64,000 nt of DNA from Areca catechu (Eukaryota > Streptophyta > Magnoliopsida > Arecales > Arecaceae). The translations under genes and the position numbers were made by a program. Below the pieces are notes generated by a model that was not told where the DNA came from, did no database searches, and saw only the letters and a list, made by a program, of their open reading frames with translations. This document shows positions 25,801 to 35,176 of the stretch, piece by piece. The stretch lies in assembly GCA_021397845.1 (NCBI GenBank), contig CM038052.1, positions 169,748,182 through 169,812,181 of the forward strand, written 5' to 3'. Every line of letters begins with the position of its first letter. Within the stretch, counting starts at the first letter, position 1.

Positions 25801-26680
25801 CCAGCTGACCCCGCTCACGGTGCCTTGGCCATTTGCTCAATGGGAGATGGATATCCTGGGACCTTTTCCCCCAACCTCTGGTCAGCGAAAGTTCCTCCTC
25901 GTGGCCATTGATTACTTCACTAAGTGGGTGGAGGCAGAGGCATTGGCGCAGATAACCGAGGCCAAAGTGGAAAACTTTGTCTGGAACTGCATTATCTTCC
26001 GCTTTGGGATTCCGAAGACGATCATCACTGACAATGGAAGGCAGTTCGACAACTCCCAGTTCCGAAACTTTTGTCAACAATATCACATCGCCCATCGGCT
26101 TACGTCGGTCACTCACCCTTGGTCCAATGGAGAGGTCGAGGTCACCAATAGAACGATCCTGCATGGGTTGAAGACCCGGCTGAATGATGCCAAGGGGCTC
26201 TGGGCGAAGGAGCTTCATTCAGTGCTTTGGGCGTATCGAACGACCACCCAGTCGGCAACGGGGGAAACCCCGTTCAATCTGACCTATGGGAGTGAGGCGG
26301 TCATCCCCGTGGAGGTCTCTTTACTATCCCTGCGGATTGACCAATTCGCCGAGCCGGCCAACTCGGAGCAACGAAGGGCTGACCTAATCTGCTGGACGAG
26401 ACCTGACTCCGGGCGAGTATGAAGATGGTGACCTACCGTCAAAGGATGGCCAGATATTACAACTCACGGGTTAAGGCGCGCACCTTCCAAGTGGGAGATC
26501 TGGTCCTGCGGAAGGCGGAGGTCTGGAGGCCAACCGAATAGGGGAAGCTTTTCCCCAATTGGGAAGGCCCCTATCGGGTTACTGAAGTAATTCAGGCTGG
26601 AACCTACCAGCTCGCACACTTGGACGGGTGGCAAATAGCGTGCCCATGGAATGTAGACAATTTTTGCAAGTACTATCAAT
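22900..26680 (+). pseudogene. Tat pol: protease, RT, RNase H, aRNase H, integrase (broken)
   Basis: Protease near 22975-23050 has DNG where DGG or DSG is usual. RT spans about 23640-24400, with MVKKASGKWRICVDYTDL and the catalytic box YIDDM at 24086-24100. RNase H follows to about 24860, then a second archaeal-type RNase H (WTLHVDRASN, NNQAKYEALLA, FFDSQLVVNQV, 24970-25210). Integrase has an HHCC finger (25638-25770) and a full DDE set: D 25850-25852, D 26030-26032, E 26138-26140, spacing 35 between the last two. In-frame stops lie at 23474, 23666, 23888, 24653, about 24695 and 25271, with frameshifts near 23128 and 26375. After 26375 the integrase C-terminus continues in another frame to about 26680. 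The integrase stretch of 363 codons is the longest intact piece. Confidence 0.93.
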
Positions 26681-26712
26681 AAAGTCTACAAACTTCTTCA
26701 GCTTCTTCCACC

Positions 26713-27240
26713 CCACTCCGAAAGTCCGATCCCGGTCGGCAGAGGCTCTCAGGCAGCCCCCTCCGAAAGTCCGACCCCGGTCGGTAGAGGCTCTAGGGCA
26801 GCCCACTCTAAAATTCTGATCCCGGTCGGTAGAGGCTCTAGGACAGCCCACTCCGAAAGTCCGACCTCGATCGGCAGATGCTCTAAAGCAGCCCACTCTG
26901 AAAGTCTGACCCCGGTCGACAGAGGCTCTAGAGCAGCCCACTCCGAAAGTCCGACCCTGGTCGACAGAGGCTCTAGGGCAGCCCACTCCGAAAGTCCAAC
27001 CCTGGTCGGCAAAGGCTCTAGGATAGCCCACTCCGAAAGTCCGACCCCGGTCGGTAGAGGCTCTAGGGCAGCCCACTCCGAAAGTCCGACCCTGGTCGGC
27101 AAAGGCTCTAGGATAGCCCACTCCGAAAGTCCGACCCCGGTCGGTAGAGGCTCTAGGGCAGCCCACTCCGAAAGTCCGACCCGATCGGCAGAGGCTCTAG
27201 GGCAGCCCACTCCGAAAGTCCGACCATGGTCGGCAACCAT
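26713..27240. repeat. 45-bp minisatellite (about 12 copies)
   Basis: Units of about 45 bp built on CCCACTCCGAAAGTCCGACC...GTCGGnAGAGGCTCTAGGGCAG. Units 7-8 and 9-10 are nearly identical pairs, giving a 90-bp higher-order period. Because 45 is a multiple of three, long open frames appear on both strands; these are repeat artefacts. It lies between pol and the antisense gene of the Tat element. Confidence 0.93.
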
Positions 27241-27631
27241 CCCAGGACCACCCCCGTCGGACCACAGGAAGGATGGGCCACAATGGGAGCCGCCTTGTGG
27301 ACGGGGACCCTGAGGAAGTGCCCAGGTACTCGGCCCAATTTATGTTATCATTCTGGACTACCCTACCGGCTTTTGGACCAGGCAGGCCGACCGAGGGTAC
27401 TTAGAGAAATTTTGAGAAGAAAAATACTTGTTCTGCATTCGTCGGCCTCCCCGATGGAGCTAGTAACCCTGCGATACCGTAGAGCCGACCGGGGGTACTT
27501 AGAAGAATTTCAAAAAGAAGTAGTGTTTGTTTACGCCCATGCACACATTGAAAGTAAGTGATCAAAAGGTTTTCTTCATTCATTTCAAAAGAAAGCATTT
27601 ACAAAAGGTGGGTCGGACCTTTACAAACCAC
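27241..27631. other. Spacer between minisatellite and antisense gene
   Basis: No gene. Contains two imperfect copies of GCCGACCGnGGGTACTTAGA about 94 bp apart (near 27388 and 27482). Confidence 0.5.
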
Positions 27632-29750
27632 TCAGGTCCGACCCACGGGAGATGCATTAGGGGCCACAACCTCGGCCCCTTCAGCTATAACTAAAGGAGC
27701 AACCGGAACTGCAACAGCTAGAGGATCCGCTGGAAGGGCCACCACTTTCGTGTCGGCTGGCGCTGGAGCTTCGACCATAGCTGCTCCTGCTTCACCTTCC
27801 ACTGGGGGCTCTGCTTCGGCCCCCTCTCCTTCGAACGGGTCCCGTAGCTTGGCGCCCGACAGGTCCAGTCCTGGGAAGAGCAGACCCACCTTCTTCAAGG
27901 CATCGTCGTAGCCTTCCCTGTAGAAGTCGGCCACCGCCTCCTCCACGTCTTCAGTAAAGCCGCTGGAGGCTTTGTATGCCGCCACGGCCTCCTGGACCTG
28001 CTTCGTGGCCAGTTCTTTGGACTCCTTGAGTTGGGTCTCCAACTGTGCCGCCGCCGCCCGCTCGGCCCGGGCCCTCTGGTCGGCCTCCGCCGATCGCTTC
28101 TCTTCCTCGTCCAACCGGCGGGCGAGGGAGTCGGCTTTCGCCTTCCTTTTCTTCAACCTAGCCTCGCGGTCAGCCAGCCAGCCCTCGGCCTCCTTCAGAG
28201 CCGCCTTCACCGACTCTCCGCTTGGGCTACCGCTAGGTTCTCCTTGGAAGACTTCAGGGATGCCACTGCGGCCTCCTAGGCCGCCTCCAGCTCCTGGACC
28301 CTCTTCACGGAGGTCTTGGCGGCATGCACTACATGGCAGATACCATCGTCCATGAGGGAGATGCCGTGGAGAAGCTGCAAACATCCGACCAAGTTAGTAA
28401 AGAAGTAAAGAAGTAGAGAAATAAGGTGAAGTCCTTACCCTCATGAAGTCCCGGTAAGTCTCCACAGTCACGTCGATCAGGTTTCTCTGAATCGACACCT
28501 CCCAGTTAGCATCGGTCATTGCACCCCTCAGTAGGCTCCGCACCCTCCTGGGGTGGTCAAGTGCATGCCAGAGTTGGAACTCCTGGCGGATCTCCTCGTC
28601 CGACTGCTCAGGTTCGCTACCGGCTGCCTCCTCCATGGCCGGCCCCTTGCCCTTATCAGTTAAAGGGGCCACCTCTTCAGCGTCGACGGGCATAGGGGTT
28701 GGTGCTACGGCTGTGCCGGATGCCCCCGGCTGTCCCTGCTCCGGTCGGAGGACCGGCCCTCCTGATGGAGCCGATTCCCTTGCCGCCCTCATCGTCATGT
28801 GCTCGGTGAGGGGGATGCCATCCCCATCCGAGTTGACCTCCACGACGGGGATGGGTCGCTCCTCCTCCCGCCTCTTTTTTTGTCGCTCGACGACTGGCAG
28901 GGGAACTGATTCTAGGACGGCCCGCTTCCGCATCGCCCGTCGGATGACCTTGGATTTGTCAACATGCTGCATCCTTCCTCCTATCGCCGGACACTCAAAA
29001 TTAGTAGGAGAGAAAGAGAAAGAGCTAAGGGAATTATAAGAAGGGGGAGTCGGCCCTTGCCTAGGAATCCCTGGGAGCTGATCCCCACCTGATGAAGGGT
29101 CCCTTCCCCTAACAGCTCAAAGGCCGCCACTGGGCCGGCTCTACTAATCACATTGAATGTGCCCAGGTCGGCCACCAATACCGACCTCCCCTCGCGGACT
29201 CTCGCCCGCGGCTCTCTCCACAACGGCTCGAACCCCCAAGATTCGAGGCTGCTGACGAAGAAGAACCTAGCCTTCCACCCGTGGATGGCCGACGGGAGGC
29301 ACTTCAGGATCTTTCAGCCCTGGCGGGGGACAAACAGGACCCACTCCCGGCTCCTAAAGTCCCTCTTCAGGTAGAAGAAGTTATCGAAGAGGGATAGACT
29401 AGGGTCGGACCTGGCCCTACGGCATAGTACTATGAAGCAGCATATCGCCCGAATGCTGTTCGGGATCAGCTGCACCGGGGTTACCCTATAGAAGTTGAAA
29501 ATCTCTATGAACAGGGGGTGCAGAGGAAACCTAAGGCCGACCTTAAGGTGGGACTCGTACATTGGAAGGGTCCCTTGACCTAGTGGGTTATTTGCTCTCC
29601 CCACTCGGCCCGGAAGTGTGAGGTGCAGGGTGGACGGGATGCCGTACACCGCCCTGAGGTTTTCGACCCGCTCCGGGTCATGGTTGAGGATATTTCGCTC
29701 GGCCCCGGATCCCTAGGCCTATGGGACGAACCCCTACTGTTAGACGCCAT
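27632..29750 (-). pseudogene. Antisense gene of Tat element (putative gypsy-type transposon domain)
   Basis: Minus-strand gene downstream of pol, as known for Tat-lineage elements. ATG at 29750 gives MASNSRGSSHRPR. After a frameshift near 29700, the frame at 29649-29314 (FPLHPLFIEIFNFYRVTPVQL) matches what I know as the plant 'putative gypsy type transposon' domain (PF04195). A middle exon (about 28980-28439) is rich in acidic residues. A last exon (28374-27632) has a coiled-coil-like, A/E/R/K-rich stretch. Candidate introns are 29088-28981 (GT...AG) and 28438-28375 (GT...AG). Stops and a frameshift near 28210 break it. Its function is not known; a structural or RNA-binding role would be a guess. 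Confidence 0.8.
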
Positions 29751-29898
29751 TGGAAGCTAGAAGAAGGAAGGAGGATAACTAGGACTAACCTGGGGCTGGA
29801 CTCCTAGATGCCAGGTTTCGTGGAAGAAGGAAGAAGAGGACTCTATCTCGCAAGGCGCAGGCGCGACGGGAAAAATCCCTTGCTCCGCCTCCTCCTCC

Positions 29899-29905
29899 TT
29901 TTATA
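29899..29905 (-). promoter_or_regulatory. TATA box for the antisense gene
   Basis: Plus-strand TTTTATA, i.e. TATAAAA on the minus strand, in a CCTATAAAAGG context, about 150 bp upstream of the antisense ATG. The same CCTATAAAAGG context occurs in the element's LTR promoter. Confidence 0.6.
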
Positions 29906-30336
29906 GGCCCCAAGGGAAGAGAGAGGAGGGAGGAGCTATTGCCCGCCTCGGGCACGTCCTAGCCATCCCATCAGGAGCCGTAACCTCCTGTATTACGGGA
30001 TTCGAAACGTCCGAAGCATCCCCTCGCGCGGATGGCGATCCGCGTGCGCGCCGGATCGGCTGTGCGGGACCAACCTGGAGGGCAGCGTCAATCGACTAGA
30101 TGCTGCCGCGTGGCGCGACACGCCACTCCACCCCGGATCAACGCAGGACAGCCTGGCCTTCATCATGGTGCCTGACTCGCATTAACTGCCTCGCCTGCGC
30201 CCCAACGAGCGGTTGACATCTGTCCAAAGAGCCGTTCGAGGGGATTCGAAGCGACCCGACGCCTCGATCCGGAATCCGCCGCAGGTGCACGCAATCATGC
30301 TCCTGCCCTTTTGAGCCACATGGCCCCTCAAGGCCT
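29906..30336. other. GC-rich spacer before the 3' LTR
   Basis: Upstream region of the antisense gene; no gene of its own seen. CpG-rich relative to the surrounding DNA. Confidence 0.5.
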
Positions 30337-30352
30337 AGGAGCAGGGGGCAAC
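30337..30352 (+). other. Polypurine tract of the Tat element
   Basis: AGGAGCAGGGGGCAAC directly before TGTTGC of the 3' LTR. Confidence 0.8.
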
Positions 30353-31154
30353 TGTTGCACCCATTCGGCTAGTCCCGTATCGGACCGGTCCCGGGCGTCC
30401 GGTCGGCTGATCCCCACGCGGGGTCCTCCCTGGTTCTAGGAGAGGACCCCGTGCCCCCTTTCCCAAAGAGCTGATCCGGGGGCTTCAAGAGCTGGCGGGC
30501 ACCTCACCGTCTGTGCGTTGGCCTCTTCGACTGCCACGGTCGGCTTCCGGGAGGCCCTGCTGACTGCCACAGTCAGCTTCTGGAGGTCCGGCTGAACGCC
30601 ACGGTCGGCTTCCGGGAGGCCCTGCTAACTGTCACAGTCGGCTTCTGGAGGTCCGCCTGAACGCCACGATCGATTTCCGGGAGGCCAGGCTGACCCGCTG
30701 CTGAATGGGTCGCTCGAAGTTTCCAGGAGCCTTTTCTCCCCGACAAGTTCTGACATTCTGTTGCAACGGACTCCAGTGCATGGCCACGATTCTTGTTGCC
30801 AGGCCACTACTCTGACACTCCTGCCATGCCGCCAGCCACGACCTCACCACCACGCCTGTTCTCCTGGGGGCATATTCAGGCTTTCCCAGCCTATTCCCCA
30901 ACAGAATTTGGCAGTGCTCCATGCCTATAAAAGGCACCCGAGGGACCTCCGTAAGAGGGTAACGTTCTTCTTCCCCATTGTGAATTCTCTTTCCGAGCTC
31001 TTTCCATTATGTTGCTCCAACCCTCCTCTAACTTAAGCATCGGAATGTCCCCCGCCGGAGCCCCTCCGGCGCCTAGGGACTTCTTGCAGGTTGATCGATC
31101 GAGAAGCTCTCCAGCGCATCCACCGAGCCTGGTCCAGGAGGAAGAGCGGCAACA
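30353..31154 (+). repeat. 3' LTR of the Tat element
   Basis: 802 bp with intact TGTTGC...CAACA ends and TATAAAA at 30926-30932. Around 30536-30690 it has one more copy of a 65-bp unit (GGTCGGCTTCCGGGAGGCCC...) than the 5' LTR; the length difference between the LTRs is exactly 65 bp. Confidence 0.92.
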
Positions 31155-31170
31155 TATATATATATATATA

Positions 31171-31203
<33 letters not shown>
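31153..31203. repeat. (TA)n microsatellite, right flank of gypsy insertion
   Basis: Interrupted TA array starting at the last base of the LTR. Together with 20438-20480 it shows that the element landed in a TA microsatellite, so a target duplication cannot be defined uniquely. Confidence 0.93.
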
Positions 31204-31207
<4 letters not shown>

Positions 31208-31733
31208 ATTATCCCATGGCACTATATAAGAATTTTTCGATAACGATGCTTCTATTACATATAAATAGCAAATCCATTTTGTGTAAAGGAATATAATAAT
31301 TATAAAATATAACAACAAATGAAAGTAATAGGCTTCTCTTTGTAATTAACTAAAATACACGTGTCATTCTACTTTTTTTTTTATTTATGTTGATGCCCAT
31401 GTCCAGGAAGATATGTAACCTATACTATGAATGCAACTATCATTTGAAAATTTTAATTCATGAGCTTTTTTATTCTTATTGTGAAAGATCAGATAAGAAC
31501 AGTTACAAATGTGGTTGACATGAAAGTTTCTCAGGTCTCCATGCAAATCAGGAGTCTTTGAACTCCTATCATTCTATGTGTTTCCAAAATAAAAAAAATA
31601 TCATTTGCATATTAAAAACATATATTTTCAAGTAAAAAGAAAATATTGAATCACAGTCATTCATGTATATCACGCGGCAAGTTCTGTTAGCTTTAACTTA
31701 GTTAACTTAAATTTGGACCATCCCAAGCTAACA

Positions 31734-31773
<40 letters not shown>

Positions 31774-31897
31774 GTACACACACACTGGGCTTTATGAATT
31801 GTAATTAGCTAATTTTGGAACTTGGCCGGCCTTGAACAAACATTACCCATAAAATCACATGAGCATAGACATTTTTCAACTTTAAGGTTGTTTGATT
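31204..31897. other. Intergenic DNA with (CT)16
   Basis: AT-rich, no gene seen. A CT microsatellite lies at about 31738-31771. Confidence 0.5.
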
Positions 31898-32157
31898 AAC
31901 TACAATCATTAAAACGGAGTGTTAGCGATGGCTAATTACCATCACTAAAGCCCAACCTGCCATTGCTAATAGTTTGTTTGAACAAATGTTGTCGCTCAAA
32001 GCGATTATTAACGATGGCTATTGGCAAAAATAGCCATCACTAATTATAATTATTAGCCATGATTATTAGCAATGATAAATACCATCAATAAAATTTTTTA
32101 ATTTTTAAAATAAATAAATTATTAGAGACAGTGCTCTGCCATCACTAATAATCATAA

Positions 32158-32628
32158 GTTATCGGGATTATTTAATGTATTAATTCATTCTACTAGTTTT
32201 ATCTTTAGTAATGGGATGCGAACTCAAAATTGCTGCAACCTTCTAGTATTATTTAATGAATCCTATCAGCAACTAATAGGTCAAGTTAGGTCATATGGCA
32301 TTTAAGAATTGTAACAAGGATTGAAAAAAATTTCGATAGTATCTTTTCTTGGTTCTCCCTATATTACTAAAGATGTGCAAGAAGAACTAAAAAAACATAC
32401 TATTCAAAATTTCTTTTGAACCCTCAACATACTATTTAATTATTGTAATTACCTATAGAATTAATTATAATTTTTAAATTATCTAAACTAAATAATCAAT
32501 TAATTAATATACATAATTTTTTCACCTTTATAAAAATATATAAATATACGGATGCCAGGGAATGTATATATTAATCAAAAAATTGGTCTTTGGTTCTATA
32601 CAATACAAATTTTGTCAAAATAAACATC
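32158..32628 (-). repeat. Leader copy in element A, matching 38970-39415
   Basis: From about 32205 onward this follows the B leader closely (shared phrases such as AAAGATGTG, and the A-run/hairpin), with many substitutions. The switch from subterminal repeats to leader near 32165-32205 marks the internal deletion that made A non-autonomous. Confidence 0.75.
32324..32417. other. Imperfect hairpin in CACTA A leader
   Basis: Arms about 32324-32357 and 32383-32417 pair as an imperfect inverted repeat of about 30 bp around a loop of roughly 25 bp. The same structure occurs in the B copy at 39117-39210. Confidence 0.7.
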
Positions 32629-33277
32629 CACTACAAGAAAAATAACTATTATTGATGGTTGAATACCATTGGTAATACTTGTTTTGCCATCGCTAATTGG
32701 CCATCAGTCAAATCTCGATTGCTAGTAATCCTTATTAGTGACGGTAGTCAAAACCATTGCTAATAAGTGTTATTAGCAACAGTATTAGCACAAAAGGATG
32801 CTATCGCTAATAAAATTTTTATTTTTAAAAAAATAATTAAAAACTTACTAGTAATCAAAAAAAATTTTGTCGGTAATAAAACACTATCGGTACTAAATAT
32901 TTAGCGATGACAAACACAATCGCAACTACCCTCGCTAATAAGTTTTTCATTTTTTAAACATAATTAAATAAAAACTTAGTGACAAAACATATTATGTCGG
33001 TACAAGAATGACACCGGTAAAGTTATTTAGTGACCACAAATGCCACCACTAATACTATTTTTAATTTTTTTAAAAAAATTGATAATTATTTTTTAAAAAT
33101 TTAATTTTAATGATAATAATAAATAATTATAATTCTTAAATAATATTTAAAATAATAATAATTAACAAGCATGATTATATTATGGCAAAAATCTAATTAT
33201 ATTATATTAAAAAGTATAGATTTTATAATTTTATAAATTTACACTACTAAAAATTACATAATATCAAAATAAAAAAA

Positions 33278-34880
33278 TTATATGAGATCTACATCATCTT
33301 CATCCTCCTACTCTTCCTGCTACATGTCCTCTCCAGCAGCCGGTGGATGAGTGTCGGATGTCCAAATATCTTGTAATGAAAAGAAAATATTATTAATAAA
33401 TTTGTAAGAATAAAAAATTAAAATAAGTAAAGAAATTTATTAATAGTCTTACTTGCTGCAATGGCTGTAATAACGAGACCAGCTGATCGCATAGATGCAG
33501 GTCCCGAAAAAGCTCTATAGCCATATTGCGAATGATGTCCTGGAGGTGTTGAGGTCATTGGACCAGAACATGGCTTACAATGATATCGATATATACATTA
33601 CTCCATATCTAGGTCATTGGAGCTTGAGAAGAAGATATCGAAGAATGTCGAGCTGCCAAAGGGTCAAAGTTATGGCCGAATCCGAGAACCAAGCTCCTAC
33701 TCACCCCTCCTATGACCCTGAGCCATCCATTCAGATCAAAGAGGGGCTAAGAGAATGGGTCCTCATCGTATCGCACTACAACGTACTTCGCATAATCCGT
33801 CTATACATTTTAAAAATTAATTAGTCTAATTATATATTAGTATATATAAAATTAATACTTAAAATTTTAAGTTCTTACCGCGACACGCCGAGATCTCTTA
33901 TGTAAATAATCATCAATCCTCGTGGATCGATATGTGACCTCCCACAACTACAACTATCCCGATACATGTCCTAGCTACCATATCTATAATAATAAATAAT
34001 AAAAATAATTTAATTAAAATACATATAATATTAGTTTGAAATTAAAATTATTAATATAATTAAGTGTATAATTCTTACCAATATGTCAGCCACTATATGC
34101 ATCCCAACATAGCCACCAATATGCTTGATCGGATCCTGCCGGATAGTCTGATTCTGTCGTGCCCTCTGTTGCCTAGTGGAATACTCCTCGATGCTTCACA
34201 TGTTATAGAGGGCTTCCCATACGCCCGCCCACATCCAGTGGTCCCTAAAAGTCCTCTAGTCCGATACTGACTGGGAACCGGTATGCTCTGTGGCTCTCTA
34301 CTTGAGATCATAGATCCCATCCCATTATCGATGTATGGCCACTTCCTCAAATATCGGATGGCCAACCTTCTCAGTCTAAGAAGTGTTGAATCAATAATAC
34401 TCCTACAAGTAAAAGTAAACTTGTATTAAATAAATAAAATACAATAATTTTATGATTTTCAAAATTAAATATATTGGACTTATTAAGAAATATGCCAACT
34501 GCATCTCGAGCCCCTGACAACCAATTTAAGAACTTGTTCACCGGTCCCAGCATCAATCGATGAATGATCCCAGTAACCACTTGAGATACTCCAGGCTCTT
34601 TAAATATCTTGCAAAATTGAAATTTAATAATAAACATTAATTTTAAAATGATTAGATTTTAAAATATATATTAATATAAGGGTGTAATACTTAGGAGTGG
34701 CTCTGGACATGGATGAGCTCTCTATCCTCCAGACTAGTTGGAGGTGCTGCGAGCTGAGTGAGTCCTCGACCATAACACTAAGTCTGAGATGAGTTGGTTT
34801 TTGTAGCCTGTAACTATGGGATCATTAGTGACCCCATGTCTTGCAAACCTGATCGGAGAACATCTAAAATAAAGAATATT
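33278..34880 (-). pseudogene. TNPA-like gene of CACTA B (broken)
   Basis: Read on the minus strand, fragments match the second CACTA gene class (Transposase_24/PF03004 type). STRQQRARQNQTIRQ near 34190 is the basic segment. AIELFRDLHLCDQLVSLLQPL lies near 33530-33470, a heptad-like C-terminus. An acidic tail (EDEDDVDLI) ends at TAA 33278-33280. TNPA-type proteins bind subterminal repeats and help TNP2 pair the ends. Multiple stops and probable introns prevent a clean model, and the upstream limit is a guess. Confidence 0.5.
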
Positions 34881-35176
34881 ATATTAAATAATAAAATATA
34901 AAATGATATAAAAAATATATATCTAAAATTTTAAAGTTTTCCATGTGGTGTGAGTGGCACTAACCATGAGAGCTGGCACCATGATCACTCTCTCCTCATG
35001 AGCTCTGTACTTAGCTGGTATGGCTTCAACCTCTAGAAGAAATGATGTATAATCCTTGAAAATAAAAATAAATAGATTCATCAAATTAATTATATAATTG
35101 TAAGTGCAGGCAATGAAAGATTTAAAATGTGTAGAATATACGAATTTAAAATAATTCAAGGATTATATATTTAGCA

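Larger units (their letters stand above)
20481..31154 (+). mobile_element. Ty3/gypsy retrotransposon, Tat lineage
   Basis: A 10.7-kb element with LTRs at 20481-21217 and 30353-31154, a primer site, gag, protease, RT, two RNase H domains, integrase, a minisatellite, an antisense gene and a polypurine tract. The order RT-RNase H-integrase is gypsy. The extra archaeal-type RNase H, the HFHRDHGHDTEEC-type gag motif and an antisense gene between pol and the 3' LTR mark the Tat lineage (Retand/Ogre/Grande relatives). LTRs are about 90% alike by eye. The coding frames have stops and frameshifts, so the copy is defective. Confidence 0.93.

Noticed and set aside
26579..27240. Minus-strand frames of 195 and 163 codons with a 15-residue repeat
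   Set aside because: The 45-bp unit is a multiple of three, so several frames stay open. No start context or conservation favours one of them.
26713..27240. CRISPR-like direct repeats
   Set aside because: Units are contiguous with no unique spacers, and the setting is a plant retrotransposon. The same holds for 44385-44681 and 56597-57720.
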